Shown here piece by piece: positions 51,990 through 64,000 of a stretch of 64,000 nucleotides of DNA. The DNA is taken from positions 1-64,000 of the forward strand of contig JASDSY010000010.1 of the NCBI GenBank assembly GCA_041441465.1, written 5' to 3'. The stretch is from JASDSY01 sp041441465. Lineage in GTDB: Bacteria; Muiribacteriota; UBA9980. The notes beneath the pieces are model-generated. The model ran no database searches, was not told the origin of the DNA, and saw only the letters and a program-made list of their open reading frames with translations. Position numbers and translations under genes: made by a program. How positions within the stretch are numbered: the first letter of the stretch is position 1; every line of letters starts with the position of its first letter.

Positions 51990-52421
51990 TTAATGCCCCT
52001 TTGTATTTACATTTGATGATTTCGCTCTTTTAGTTATTCTTACTATGTTGTGATTATCCTTGCGCTGATACGAATAACTATCGGCAAACTTTTTTATAAG
52101 AGTTATCCCAAGGCCGCCGATAGGAATTGATTCTATGGTGCCTGAAGCTTTTTTTTCAATGCCTTCGAACGGATTAAAACAAATGCCGTCATCGATTATA
52201 ATTACATTCAATGAGCCGCCGCTTATTTCTGCTTCTAAAACTATTTCATGCACTGAATTATCAGGATATGCATAATTAATTATGTTCATTATAAGCTCTT
52301 CTATGATAAGCTTAATTTTAGTCAAATTAAAGGTATCATTCAAATTAGCTTTCAAAAATTCTGAAACCTGTTCAATAAGTTGACTCATCTCATTTTTATT
52401 ATTTTTGATTTTAATTATCAT
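51990..52421 (-). CDS. Anti-sigma factor / serine kinase (RsbW/SpoIIAB-like HATPase)
   Basis: This 143-residue protein is a GHKL ATPase of the RsbW/SpoIIAB branch. It has the N-box IIEELIMNIINYAYPDN, the G1 box VIIIDDGICFNPFE and GGLGITLIKKFADSYSY near the end. It would bind a sigma factor or another regulator and phosphorylate the antagonist encoded next. It is divergent from the large hybrid kinase at 52558 with a 136-base A/T-rich gap between, which may hold both promoters. It may link two-component and partner-switching control here, as an inference. Confidence 0.92.
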   Translation of the reverse strand: MIIKIKNNKNEMSQLIEQVSEFLKANLNDTFNLTKIKLIIEELIMNIINYAYPDNSVHEIVLEAEISGGSLNVIIIDDGICFNPFEGIEKKASGTIESIPIGGLGITLIKKFADSYSYQRKDNHNIVRITKRAKSSNVNTKGH

Positions 52422-52557
52422 GATTTTTTTATTATATTTTAAAAATTAAAAATTTTCAACATTTTTAAATTTAAATCGTTAATTTTATTGAATTAAAAAT
52501 TAAAATACTGTAAAATTAAATGCAATTTTGTCAAGTATATAATATAAGGAGCGCCAG

Positions 52558-55893
<3,336 letters not shown>

Positions 55894-55919
55894 TTCACAC
55901 AATGCGAAAGGACATGCAG

Positions 55920-57092
55920 ATGGAAGAAATAAACCCAAAGGCTTCAAAAAAAGAAATGAACTTTAGCAACAGCAAGATATTAATAGTGGATGATATTCCG
56001 CAAAACATTGAAGTTCTTGGTAATACGTTAAGACAGAACGGCAGCATGGTTTTTATGGCGACAAACGGCAATCAGGCTATAGCGATTGCCGAAGTAAAAA
56101 AGCCGGACCTGATCCTGCTCGATATTCAAATGCCGGAAATGGACGGATACGAAGTTTGCCAAAAACTTAAGGCTAATGATCAAACCCGCCATATACCGAT
56201 TATATTCCTCACTGCCCGTACTGAAATTGACGATATTGTAAGGGGATTTGCCGCCGGCGCCGTAGATTATATAACAAAACCGTTTAATTCGGCAGAACTT
56301 TTAGCGCGCGTATCAACCCACATCGAATTAAAAAAAGCGCTTAACACAGTTTCAGAGCAAAACAAAAAATTAAATGAGTTGAACGCTACCAAAGACAAGT
56401 TGTTCTCGATAATCGCGCACGATTTACGCAATCCATTTAACGCATTGATCGGATATTCCGAGTTAATAGCCGCAATTATAAAAAACGGCGGCGATATGAA
56501 AAATCTGCTTGAACATATTAATATTCTGAATCAATCCGCAAGACAGGGCTATGACTTATTAGAAAATCTCCTGCACTGGTCCCTGACGCAAACCGGTCAG
56601 CTGCGGTTGGAACCCGAATTATTCAACCTTGAAAAGCCTGTTTTGGAAGCTGTTTCATTGTTAAAAGCCGCCGCGGCAAAAAAAGAAATTAAAATAGAGG
56701 CCGCAGTCGAGCCCGCAAATGCCGAAATAAAAGTATTTGCCGACTATAAAACTATATCGACAGTCTGCCGTAATGTTATAGGAAACGCTATAAAATTTAC
56801 GCCGGAAGGCGGAACCATAAAAATAACGATTAAAAAATCCGCCGAAGACAGTTATTGCGAAGCGGTATTTAAGGACAGCGGCATCGGAATGAATGCCGAA
56901 ACACTGGAAAAATTATTCACGATATCTAGCAAAAAGTCAAAAAAAGGCACAAATAACGAGCAGGGTACGGGGCTCGGCCTTATTGTCTGCCGGGATTTTG
57001 TAGAAAAAAATAACGGCAAGATTTATGTCGCGAGCGAACTTGATCACGGAAGTACATTCACTATAAAACTGCCTGAAAAAGCAAAAAACTGA
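55920..57092 (+). CDS. Response regulator-histidine kinase fusion (receiver, HisKA, HATPase)
   Basis: This ~390-residue protein has a receiver domain at the N-terminus (ILIVDDIPQNIEVLGNTLRQ; D68 in LILLDIQMPEMDGYE) followed directly by a kinase core: H167 in IIAHDLRNPFNALIGY, N-box NVIGNAIKFTPEGG and GTGLGLIVCRDFVEKN. There is no sensor domain or DNA-binding output. AGGA lies 8 bases before the ATG at 55920, which I prefer over an upstream in-frame ATG. It follows the large hybrid kinase by ~26 bases and shares its strand, so it is probably the next step in the same phosphorelay. Confidence 0.94.
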   Translation: MEEINPKASKKEMNFSNSKILIVDDIPQNIEVLGNTLRQNGSMVFMATNGNQAIAIAEVKKPDLILLDIQMPEMDGYEVCQKLKANDQTRHIPIIFLTARTEIDDIVRGFAAGAVDYITKPFNSAELLARVSTHIELKKALNTVSEQNKKLNELNATKDKLFSIIAHDLRNPFNALIGYSELIAAIIKNGGDMKNLLEHINILNQSARQGYDLLENLLHWSLTQTGQLRLEPELFNLEKPVLEAVSLLKAAAAKKEIKIEAAVEPANAEIKVFADYKTISTVCRNVIGNAIKFTPEGGTIKITIKKSAEDSYCEAVFKDSGIGMNAETLEKLFTISSKKSKKGTNNEQGTGLGLIVCRDFVEKNNGKIYVASELDHGSTFTIKLPEKAKN

Positions 57093-57140
57093 TTTTTCAA
57101 GTTTAATAAAATTAAAAACATTGAATAATCAGCTTTTTCG
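57088..57140 (+). terminator. Terminator of the plus-strand kinase operon
   Basis: CTGATTTTTCAA (57089-57100) pairs with TTGAATAATCAG (57121-57132), 11 of 12 positions, followed by CTTTTTCG on the plus strand. It overlaps the stop codon of the receiver-kinase gene. The loop is long (20 bases) but the stem is good. Confidence 0.7.
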
Positions 57141-57248
57141 TATTATTTTTTTATATTTACAGCGCCGAAATAAATTAAAATCATCCGGGCATTGCAGTCA
57201 AAATTCTTTAAAATCCGCCATGCCTGCATAATTACGCTTCGAAATAGA

Positions 57249-59219
57249 TTAATCGTTAGTAAACAAAGGAATTTTTACGATAAATTCGCTTCCCGAATTC
57301 ACCTTGCTGTTGACCTTAATGCTTCCGCCGTGCAACTCAACGCAGCGTTTCACGATCGAAAGGCCGATGCCGGTGCCCTTGATGCCGCCGACGTTACGAG
57401 CGCGGTGGAAAGTCTCAAAAAGTATCGGCATATCTTCCTCCGGAATTCCTATGCCGTTATCCTTTATTAAAATAACTAATTTTCCGTCTTCTGAACTGTT
57501 TACCTCAAAATTGACCCGGCCGTCAACCGGTGAATATTTCGCGGCATTGTTTAAAAGATTCGTTATTATATAACGAAGAAGAGATTCGTCGGCTAATATC
57601 GTTTCCGACTTCTTTAATTCATCGGCATAATTAAAATTAATGACGCATCCGTTTTTATTTATAAGACTGATATCACTGTAAATACTCTCGCATAAATTAC
57701 GCAAATTAACCGGAGCCGGCTTGAAAACCATTTTTTTAGCTTCATTTTTAGTCAGCATCAGCACGTCGTCAAGAAGGGCAGTCATCTTATTAACAGATTC
57801 GCGTATTTTTTTGACATGCGTTTCCTTCTTTTCAAATGTCATTTTTTCAGAATACTGCTCCATCATTTCAGATGACAGCAGTATAACGCTCAGCGGCGTC
57901 CTGAACTCATGAGAAACTGTTTCCAAAAATGTGGCTTTCATTAAATTAAGCTCTTTTTCTTTTTGCAGGGCGCTTACAAGCTGTTCTTCGACTTTCTTAC
58001 GTTCGGTAATATCATGGGCTATTCCAGTTGTGCCTATAATTTCAGATTTATGATTATAAATCGGCACTATAGACACTTCAAAAATACGCCTGCTCCTGTC
58101 ATAAAATTCAAAACGTTCCTCTTTTACAATAGAATTACCTGTCTTTACAACCTGTTCGTGATCTTCGACATGATGCATAGCCTCTTCCGCCATAAAAATC
58201 TCAAGGGAAGTCTTGCCTGTCAAATGCTCATTTTTTACGCCGAATGCCTTTTCAAAAGCTTCGTTCACCATTATGTAATGACCGTCAAAATCCTTAAGCC
58301 ACGCAATATCTGTTATATTATTCAAAATAGCTTTTTGCTGCTGCTCGCTTTTTTTGATCAATTCCTGTATTCGATTGCGCTCGGTAACATCGCGCCCTAT
58401 GCCGAGTGTGCCAAGAAATTGGCCGTCCTTAAAAAACGGCGTTATCGAAAACTCGGCGTTTAAATAATGACCGTCTTTATGAAGGAACCTGAGCTCGAAT
58501 ATAGGCGGCTTCTTACCCATAGCGATATATTGGTGGAGCTGCATGGCGTACTGGAGTTCATCCGGATGCATAAAATTCGTAAAAGGCTTGCCGATTATAT
58601 CTTCGATTTCCCAGCCGCATGACAATTTAACATAAGGATTGACGGTAGTTACAAGGCCGTCCGGCGCGACCGTATAAATGATATCTGTTGCGGTTTCAAA
58701 TAAAATCCTGTATCTTTCTTCAGACTGTTTAAGGTCGTCTTCTATTCTCTTGCGGGCAGTTATATCTCGGCCTATGCCGAGCGTGCCGACTACATTTCCC
58801 GCGTCAAATATCGGCGCTATTGAAAACTCGACCTTTAAATACTGACCGTCCTTGCGGCGGCATAATAACTCGAAAAAAGCAGGCCTTTCGCTGTTAGCGA
58901 TAGCCGCATGAAGTAAATCCGCGGCCTGGGCCTGTTCCGGATGAACCAGCTCAGTGTAATGTTTGCCTACAAGTTCTTCCGGTTTCCAACCGCTGACATT
59001 CTCAACCCCTAAATTAGCTGAAGTAATAACGCCATCCAGCGAGATTGTATATATTATTTCATTAGATGAATCCAGCAAAAATTTATAAACAGGTGAAGGC
59101 GCTTTAAAGGCATTTTTTAAAATGCCATACTTTTTTAGCTCCTCCTGCAGTTTTAAGTTTTCCTCTTTTAACGCTTTTAATTGTTCTATTAATTCTTGAT
59201 TTTCAACATTTAATGTCAT
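57249..59219 (-). CDS. Three-PAS sensor histidine kinase
   Basis: This ~656-residue cytosolic kinase begins with a coiled coil (IEQLKALKEENLKLQEELKK), then three PAS/PAC units near 55-175, 180-300 and 305-425. Each ends in a PAC-type motif (VVGTLGIGRDITARKR, FLGTLGIGRDVTERNR, IIGTTGIAHDITERKK); the first two are clearly internal duplicates. The kinase core carries H437 in ETVSHEFRTPLSVI, N-box NLLNNAAKYSPVDG, G1 DNGIGIPEED and GTGIGLSIVKRCVE. The ATG at 59219 is chosen with GAGAG upstream; an earlier TTG is poorly placed. No receiver is encoded next to it. Signals are probably cytosolic. Confidence 0.93.
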   Translation of the reverse strand: MTLNVENQELIEQLKALKEENLKLQEELKKYGILKNAFKAPSPVYKFLLDSSNEIIYTISLDGVITSANLGVENVSGWKPEELVGKHYTELVHPEQAQAADLLHAAIANSERPAFFELLCRRKDGQYLKVEFSIAPIFDAGNVVGTLGIGRDITARKRIEDDLKQSEERYRILFETATDIIYTVAPDGLVTTVNPYVKLSCGWEIEDIIGKPFTNFMHPDELQYAMQLHQYIAMGKKPPIFELRFLHKDGHYLNAEFSITPFFKDGQFLGTLGIGRDVTERNRIQELIKKSEQQQKAILNNITDIAWLKDFDGHYIMVNEAFEKAFGVKNEHLTGKTSLEIFMAEEAMHHVEDHEQVVKTGNSIVKEERFEFYDRSRRIFEVSIVPIYNHKSEIIGTTGIAHDITERKKVEEQLVSALQKEKELNLMKATFLETVSHEFRTPLSVILLSSEMMEQYSEKMTFEKKETHVKKIRESVNKMTALLDDVLMLTKNEAKKMVFKPAPVNLRNLCESIYSDISLINKNGCVINFNYADELKKSETILADESLLRYIITNLLNNAAKYSPVDGRVNFEVNSSEDGKLVILIKDNGIGIPEEDMPILFETFHRARNVGGIKGTGIGLSIVKRCVELHGGSIKVNSKVNSGSEFIVKIPLFTND

Positions 59220-59261
59220 CAGTTTTCTCTCTTTACTTAACTTTCTTTCTGTTATTATCAA

Positions 59262-59304
59262 TAAAAATAAGGTATGTTAATTAAATTATCACACCTTATT
59301 TTTA
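59262..59304 (-). terminator. Strong hairpin terminator after slyD
   Basis: AAAAATAAGGTATG (59263-59276) pairs with CACACCTTATTTTT (59290-59303), 13 of 14 positions, with a 13-base loop. T-runs exist on both strands. It lies between the slyD stop and the start of the three-PAS kinase. Confidence 0.85.
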
Positions 59305-59337
59305 AAGAACCTATATTTATTTTATGTCGATTGCAAA

Positions 59338-59763
59338 TTACACTATTTCCATAAGCTTTAAGTCAAAACATAAGTTTTTTCCGGCAAGCGGGTGGTTAGC
59401 GTCGAGCGTTACGATCTTATCGTCAAAATTTACGACATTAACCCAGAACTTTCCCTGCGGATGGCTTAACTGGAGCTGCTGGCCAACCGCAAGATCAATA
59501 TCCGGCGGAAGCATCTGTCTTTCGATATTAAAAACCATTTCTTCCTGGCGAACTCCATAACCTTCTTCGCATGGAATGAAAGCTGTTTTAGTTTCTCCGA
59601 CTGCCATGCCCAGAACCGCCTTGTCAAAACCGGCTATAACCATTCCTGCGCCGATTTTAAATTCAAGCGGCTGATTTTCGGCTGAAGCGTCAAATACGTC
59701 GCCATTTTCAAATTTCCCGGTGTAGTGTACTTTTACTACATTTCCGTTTTGAGCTTTATTCAT
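59338..59763 (-). CDS. slyD: FKBP-type peptidyl-prolyl cis-trans isomerase (SlyD-like)
   Basis: This 141-residue cytosolic folding helper has the FKBP part (VVKVHYTGKFENGDVFDASA, then GMVIAGFDKAVLGMAVGETK) with the SlyD insert-in-flap domain (YGVRQEEMVFNIERQMLPPD to GKFWVNVVNF) and the FKBP end DANHPLAGKNLCFDLKLMEI. It lacks the His-rich metal-binding tail of E. coli SlyD, as many SlpA/SlyD members do. GGAGAG lies upstream of the ATG. It is monocistronic with its own strong terminator. Confidence 0.93.
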   Translation of the reverse strand: MNKAQNGNVVKVHYTGKFENGDVFDASAENQPLEFKIGAGMVIAGFDKAVLGMAVGETKTAFIPCEEGYGVRQEEMVFNIERQMLPPDIDLAVGQQLQLSHPQGKFWVNVVNFDDKIVTLDANHPLAGKNLCFDLKLMEIV

Positions 59764-59933
59764 ATAGTTATACTCTCCATTTTTAGCATATTTAACGCTT
59801 TAATACATACATTATATAGTACAGATAAAAAGCTATCTAAGCATGATTTTATCACAAATAAAATAATTAATCAAGATTTTTTTATTTCTTTAGTAAAGTT
59901 TTGTATTTTTTTGTTAATTTTCGTGAATTTTCA

Positions 59934-60782
59934 TCAGGCCAATTTAATTTCACCGGCCGGTATTTCAACTTCACGGCCGTCATTATCATTTTTTATCTTA
60001 ATCAGCGAATTCAAATTAACGCCGGTAAACGTACCTTCCATTATTACATCGCCGGTTTCTGCCAGGTTATATAACTTCACTTTTTTTCCAAGGTAGAGCA
60101 AATTATCGTTATATTCATTAAATATTCGATTATATTTCGAGTCAGCGGAAAGTCTTATCAAATCCAATATATTTTTTAAAAGCGCGTATGATATTCGAAT
60201 CAGCGATTCGTCATCGAGCCGGGCATCGCTGAAGGATTGCAGCACACCAGGTGAAATGATCGAACCGTTTCTTAAAGCTCCGGCGGAAACCTCGTTAAAC
60301 ACGTTAATTCCGGTCCCGATAATTACCGGCGTCACTTCGGGCTTATAACCGATAATCGATTTTATGAGGATTCCGGCAACCTTATTTCCCTTGACAGTAA
60401 CATCGTTCGGCCATTTTATCTTGACATCGTTATGATATTCGGGGTTTATAAAATCACGGACAGTATTTAAAACCGCGACCGCCGCGATAGTCGTTATCAT
60501 GTTAAAATCAAGATTTCCAAGCAATTCCTTGAAAAAAAGCGTCGACTGGTATACGCCGCCGTGCCCGGAACTCCATTGCCTGTCAAAACGGCCGCGCCCC
60601 TTTGTCTGCATGAAAGCAAATTCAGTGTAGCCGTGAAATCCGGAAAGCTGCTCGTCATTTATTAAGCCCGAATTCAAAAGTTTTTCGATATCATAATTAG
60701 TGGACTCGGTTTCACGCAATATAATCGAAGGGTAATATGAACGTTCGGAACTTATTTTTTCACATCCGGCGCAATAGTTCAT
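59934..60782 (-). CDS. birA: Biotin--[acetyl-CoA-carboxylase] ligase
   Basis: BirA activates biotin to biotinyl-AMP and attaches it to the carboxyl carrier protein. The 282-residue protein lacks the N-terminal DNA-binding domain of E. coli BirA, so it should be a ligase only. Hallmarks are TESTNYDIEKLL, the biotin loop KGRGRFDRQWSSGHGGVYQS, IKWPNDVTVKGNKVAGILIK and GTGINVFNEV. A Cys pair (YCAGCEK) at the start is unusual. Its ATG overlaps the stop of engB by four bases (ATGA), so the two are translationally coupled. Confidence 0.94.
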   Translation of the reverse strand: MNYCAGCEKISSERSYYPSIILRETESTNYDIEKLLNSGLINDEQLSGFHGYTEFAFMQTKGRGRFDRQWSSGHGGVYQSTLFFKELLGNLDFNMITTIAAVAVLNTVRDFINPEYHNDVKIKWPNDVTVKGNKVAGILIKSIIGYKPEVTPVIIGTGINVFNEVSAGALRNGSIISPGVLQSFSDARLDDESLIRISYALLKNILDLIRLSADSKYNRIFNEYNDNLLYLGKKVKLYNLAETGDVIMEGTFTGVNLNSLIKIKNDNDGREVEIPAGEIKLA

Positions 60783-61417
60783 AAGTTTTCTTCAACCTCG
60801 TCGTCTGAATTATCTTTGTTTTTAAACATAAGGTAGTGTTTCTGAATTAAATTATAAAGCTCGCGCTGGCCTTCGCCGGTTTCCGAAGAAAAGCGCACAA
60901 TATCGCTTTCAAGTCCGAGCGCTTCGAGCTCAGACTTCAATTTTAAAGTAAACGGACGGAGCTCGCTTTTTTTCAATTTATCTGATTTAGTGGCTATTAT
61001 TTCAAATCTGACGTTATTTTCAACCAGTATATCAAAAAGATTTATATCAAGATCGGTGACGCCGCGCCTTATATCAAGAATAACCGCGCCGAGAATCGAT
61101 TTAGAACGCAGCTTCAGATATGACATTATTATATCCGACCATCTCTTCTGCTCCTCTTTGGAGTATTTCGCGTAACCATATCCCGGCAAATCAACAAGAT
61201 AATACCTGTTATTAACCAGAAAAAAATTTATTTCACGCGTACACCCGGGCGTTGCACTGACTTTAGCAAGTTTTTTCAGCCCCGTGAATGTATTTAAAAG
61301 CGACGACTTGCCGACGTTAGAGCGGCCGAAAAACGCGACTTCAAAACCAAGGTCGCGCGGAAACTGCTCGACTGACCTGGCTGACAACAAATATTCGGCT
61401 TTCATTTCTTTAGCCAT
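60779..61417 (-). CDS. engB: Ribosome biogenesis GTP-binding protein EngB (YsxC/YihA)
   Basis: EngB is an essential GTPase that assists assembly of the large ribosomal subunit. This 212-residue protein has G1 FGRSNVGKSSLLNTF, the G2 threonine in VSATPGCTREI, G3 VDLPGYGYAKYSKEEQKRWS, G4 TKSDK and G5 FSSETGEGQ. GGAGG lies before the ATG at the expected distance. The gene is followed by birA with a four-base overlap. A short acidic tail (DNSDDEVEENL) extends the C-terminus beyond the G domain. Identification is secure. Confidence 0.97.
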   Translation of the reverse strand: MAKEMKAEYLLSARSVEQFPRDLGFEVAFFGRSNVGKSSLLNTFTGLKKLAKVSATPGCTREINFFLVNNRYYLVDLPGYGYAKYSKEEQKRWSDIIMSYLKLRSKSILGAVILDIRRGVTDLDINLFDILVENNVRFEIIATKSDKLKKSELRPFTLKLKSELEALGLESDIVRFSSETGEGQRELYNLIQKHYLMFKNKDNSDDEVEENL

Positions 61418-61460
61418 ATTTCCTCCAAAATATTAAAAATCCCGATTATAAACCCTTTAA

Positions 61461-63698
61461 TTACCTTTCAGTTTCGTTTTTATCATATATCGAAACACGG
61501 TTACGGCCGTTTTGCTTTGACTTATAAAGAGCCAGGTCGGCCTTGGCTATAAGATCCAATTTAGAAACCGAATGAATCGGATAGGAAGCTATGCCAAGGC
61601 TTGCCGTTACATGAACGGTCTTATTGGAATGCTTGAATTCCTTCTTTTCAATTTCATATCTGATCCGTTCCGCCAGCCTTACAGCACCTTCGATATCAGT
61701 TTCAGGCAGTATGACCGCAAATTCCTCGCCGCCGTAACGCGCCGGAATATCAAGATTGCTTCTTATGACTGATTTTATAACCTCGGCCACGCCAATCAGA
61801 ACGACATCGCCCATTTGATGGCCGTATGTATCATTAAATGACTTAAAATGGTCTACATCGAGCATTATAAGCGTCAGGCTGCTCTTATATCGCCGCGCTC
61901 TCACTATTTCCTCGTCAAGGCGGGCCTGAAAATATCTGTGTATGTATAACTTCGTCATTCCGTCAGTAATCGACTGCTCGTAAAGTTTCACTTTTTCAAG
62001 AATGAGCGATACCTGATTCGCGATCGAGGTCGCTATGCAAAGGTCTGTATCCGTAAACGCTTTGCCGGACTCCTTATTGACCACGTTAATAATGCCGTAG
62101 GGCTTATTATTCGAAAAAAGCGGAACGCAAATTATACTATTTATAGGATATTCAGATTCTGGTTTTTTATAAAAGCGGCTGTCATTTTGAGTGTCATTTA
62201 TAAGAAGGGGCTTGCCCGCCTTAAACGCGGCGCCGGCAATACCGATATCAGCCCTGATTTTGGCGTTTACCCGCGATTTCGCGTCTTCCGGGGCGGCATC
62301 GCTTTCTTTTATTTCATTCGCTTCCGAAATTTTATGCGACGCTATACCCTGCACCAAACTCACTTCGAGCTCGTCGGTCGTATCATTCAAAAGCATTATA
62401 GACGCGTGGTGTGCTGAAACAGCCTGAATTGTTTTCTGCAGGATTTTTCCGAGCAATTCATGCGTGTCGGCGACAAAATTAATGCTCTGCGATATGTCGA
62501 ACAGGATTTGCAGTTCAAAAAGGCGCTGGTCCAATAGTTTATTAGAGTTTTGCAGTTCCGACATAGTTATTTTCAGGCTGAACGTCATTTGATTAAACGC
62601 GTCGGTCAGCGTGCCTATTTCGTCGCGCGTGCTGACCGGAATATCAAACGACTCGATATCTCCGGATTTTGCGAGCTGCGCTTTCTGCGTAAGTATATTC
62701 AGCGGCCCGGTAAGCCCGCGGCTGAATATGTAGCTGATCGCAAAAACCATCATAACGATTACCAGCAGAAGATAATTTAAAAAGCTGGCATATTTATTCC
62801 TGGTCTCATACAAACGCGCCAGCGGAAGCGCGCATGAAATTATCCCGGCGATACGCCCGTCGCTCTTATAAATAGGCGAAAAACCCGCCGCATATAGATT
62901 ATTTTCAAATCTTATCGTTGCATATTTTTGCTTGAGGCCGCCCTGAGAATGATTAAATATAAAATCAGGCAGGCAGGAAGATTCTATTTGCTTATTTTCA
63001 GACTGATAAATGATATTATGCGTTGCCCGCTGGCCAGAATCGTTTAACAGCGTCGACGCCATGATTTCGCCGTATTCGTTGAAAATCAATACATCTGTAT
63101 TGGTGGTACACTTCAATAGATCTGCAAAATAATGATTTATGGGATAAGTCACGATGACAGCGCCGTTCGGTTCAAATGAAGTCTGATTCAATACAGGAAT
63201 TATGGCCTTTATTTGAAGCGCCGAATTAGAAAACTCAACATCACAGGATTTTCGAAGCCTGGTTATCGCGTCCTTTAATATTTTATGATCAGAAGAAGTA
63301 TAATAGCTGGAATTTTGAAGGTTATTCCCCTCGATTCTGGTCAAAAGCCTGCCGGATTTTGAAAAAACTTCAATTATGGAAAGCAGAAGATTATTTTGAA
63401 TAACCTGTAAATATTCGGATATATAAGCTGTATTTTCGGAGGCCACGGCCTCGCAGAAGTCTCGGTTAAATGAAATTATTCCGACGGCCGTCCGGGCGCG
63501 GCCGTGATAATCTTCTATGACATTATGTATAACGCCCAGCGTTTCAGTCAGGCGCTTATTGATCGAAAATTCGAACGATTCCTTAAAAATATAATCATAG
63601 CCGATATAAAGCGGAATAGCAGTTAAAAGCACCATCGCAAATATCACTACGGTTATCTTTTGATATAATTTTAGGTTTTTATAAAAAGGCAATCTCAT
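61461..63698 (-). CDS. Diguanylate cyclase with periplasmic sensor, HAMP and GAF domains
   Basis: This 745-residue inner-membrane enzyme makes cyclic di-GMP from two GTP. A first transmembrane helix lies near 13-33 (ITVVIFAMVLLTAIPLYIGY), a periplasmic Cache-like region spans ~35-300, and a second helix lies near 305-325. HAMP (~325-385; LTGPLNILTQKAQLAKSGDI), GAF (~400-560) and GGDEF (~575-740) follow. The active-site motif is GGEEF (656-660) within ARYGGEEFAVILPETD. The inhibitory RxxD site upstream reads SNLD, so feedback inhibition may be weak. It is a single gene, followed by engB on the same strand after ~43 bases. Confidence 0.94.
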   Translation of the reverse strand: MRLPFYKNLKLYQKITVVIFAMVLLTAIPLYIGYDYIFKESFEFSINKRLTETLGVIHNVIEDYHGRARTAVGIISFNRDFCEAVASENTAYISEYLQVIQNNLLLSIIEVFSKSGRLLTRIEGNNLQNSSYYTSSDHKILKDAITRLRKSCDVEFSNSALQIKAIIPVLNQTSFEPNGAVIVTYPINHYFADLLKCTTNTDVLIFNEYGEIMASTLLNDSGQRATHNIIYQSENKQIESSCLPDFIFNHSQGGLKQKYATIRFENNLYAAGFSPIYKSDGRIAGIISCALPLARLYETRNKYASFLNYLLLVIVMMVFAISYIFSRGLTGPLNILTQKAQLAKSGDIESFDIPVSTRDEIGTLTDAFNQMTFSLKITMSELQNSNKLLDQRLFELQILFDISQSINFVADTHELLGKILQKTIQAVSAHHASIMLLNDTTDELEVSLVQGIASHKISEANEIKESDAAPEDAKSRVNAKIRADIGIAGAAFKAGKPLLINDTQNDSRFYKKPESEYPINSIICVPLFSNNKPYGIINVVNKESGKAFTDTDLCIATSIANQVSLILEKVKLYEQSITDGMTKLYIHRYFQARLDEEIVRARRYKSSLTLIMLDVDHFKSFNDTYGHQMGDVVLIGVAEVIKSVIRSNLDIPARYGGEEFAVILPETDIEGAVRLAERIRYEIEKKEFKHSNKTVHVTASLGIASYPIHSVSKLDLIAKADLALYKSKQNGRNRVSIYDKNETER

Positions 63699-63800
63699 AA
63701 TTACAAAATACCCGGTTTATTAAGACTAATCCAGGCAGAAATTGTAGCATAGCACTTGTTTATTGTCAATAAATATAATTTAAAAAATTGCCGGCGCTTC

Positions 63801-64000
63801 TTACAGGGAATTATCAGCCTTAACAAGGCGTGAAGTAAACTTCGCTATGGATTGAATAGAAAGAGCGCAAAAAACCAGGCCTATTAAAAAAAGCGGGTTT
63901 TCGAAACTTTTAAGATCGACTATGTGCGCCGGAATTTTTAAAAACTCGATCATCACTTCGACCATAAGCCCCAGCACGACCAGGACGCCGCCGTAGCTAT
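63801..64000 (-). CDS. Partial membrane protein, C-terminal end only (runs off the right edge)
   Basis: The minus strand from the window edge to a stop at 63801 encodes ~65 residues in one open frame. Two hydrophobic segments are visible (GGVLVVLGLMVEVMIEFL and NPLFLIGLVFCALSIQSIA) with a short loop between them (KIPAHIVDLKSF) and a basic tail (AKFTSRLVKADNSL). The start lies outside the window, so no family can be named. It is on the same strand as the diguanylate cyclase gene, ~100 bases upstream of it. Confidence 0.55.
   Translation of the reverse strand, partial: SYGGVLVVLGLMVEVMIEFLKIPAHIVDLKSFENPLFLIGLVFCALSIQSIAKFTSRLVKADNSL

Overview
This window comes from the chromosome of an uncultivated-type diderm (Gram-negative) bacterium. 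The outer-membrane evidence is direct: a CMP-KDO synthetase, a sedoheptulose-7-phosphate isomerase, heptose-type adenylyltransferases and a GT9 heptosyltransferase. The genome is A/T-rich, uses the standard code, shows clear Shine-Dalgarno sites and is rich in TPR proteins, histidine kinases and chemoreceptor-type signalling. That mix fits poorly sampled lineages such as Elusimicrobia-, Wallbacteria- or Riflebacteria-like groups, but I cannot place it from sequence alone. No rRNA, tRNA or CRISPR array was seen.

Region 1 (about 1-10.7 kb) is an accessory island. At the left edge an IS3-family element has its orfB cut after a few codons by what looks like an IS21-type terminus. Next is a very A/T-rich two-gene unit: a 3135-residue protein with a sacsin/Nov-type HATPase near the N-terminus and an Upf1-like SF1 helicase near the C-terminus, then a small TPR protein about 40 bases downstream. 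This is the best candidate for an undescribed system, plausibly anti-mobile-element defence; the function is inferred.

Region 2 (about 10.9-16.9 kb) holds minus-strand genes that are mostly uncharacterised: a DCD-like/AAA+ ATPase, a 93-residue protein, a PD-(D/E)XK nuclease-like protein, a TPR protein, two proteins I do not recognise and a zinc-ribbon protein. The first three may form a second functional unit.

Region 3 (17-33 kb) is mostly housekeeping: metG, two exported TPR proteins, secA, a PTS EIIA (PtsN-like), hibernation factor hpf, two cation/proton antiporters (CPA1 and CPA2), a mono-haem cytochrome c, a ChbG/YdjC deacetylase and a PfkB sugar kinase. Two tiny plus-strand genes with good ribosome binding sites sit between the last two.

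Region 4 (33-45 kb) has a chemoreceptor with an array of HAMP-like modules, an AraC-type regulator, a DUF123 GIY-YIG protein, an inactive/active pair of M16 peptidases, a bacteriohemerythrin, and an envelope operon of kdsB, an exported Ala/Lys-rich protein and a NamZ-like muramidase.

Region 5 (45-51.5 kb) is the lipopolysaccharide heptose cluster: gmhA and rfaE2 overlapping, a conserved protein of unknown function, an ICMT/PEMT-like methyltransferase, a heptosyltransferase, a second rfaE2-like adenylyltransferase and a patatin-like lipase. The heptose kinase (HldE1) and phosphatase (GmhB) are not in the window. A 415-base intergenic stretch with several inverted repeats precedes it.

Region 6 (51.6-64 kb) is signalling: a RsbW/RsbV-type pair diverging from a 1111-residue hybrid kinase and a receiver-kinase protein, a three-PAS kinase, then slyD, birA, engB, a GAF-GGDEF diguanylate cyclase and a partial membrane protein at the right edge.
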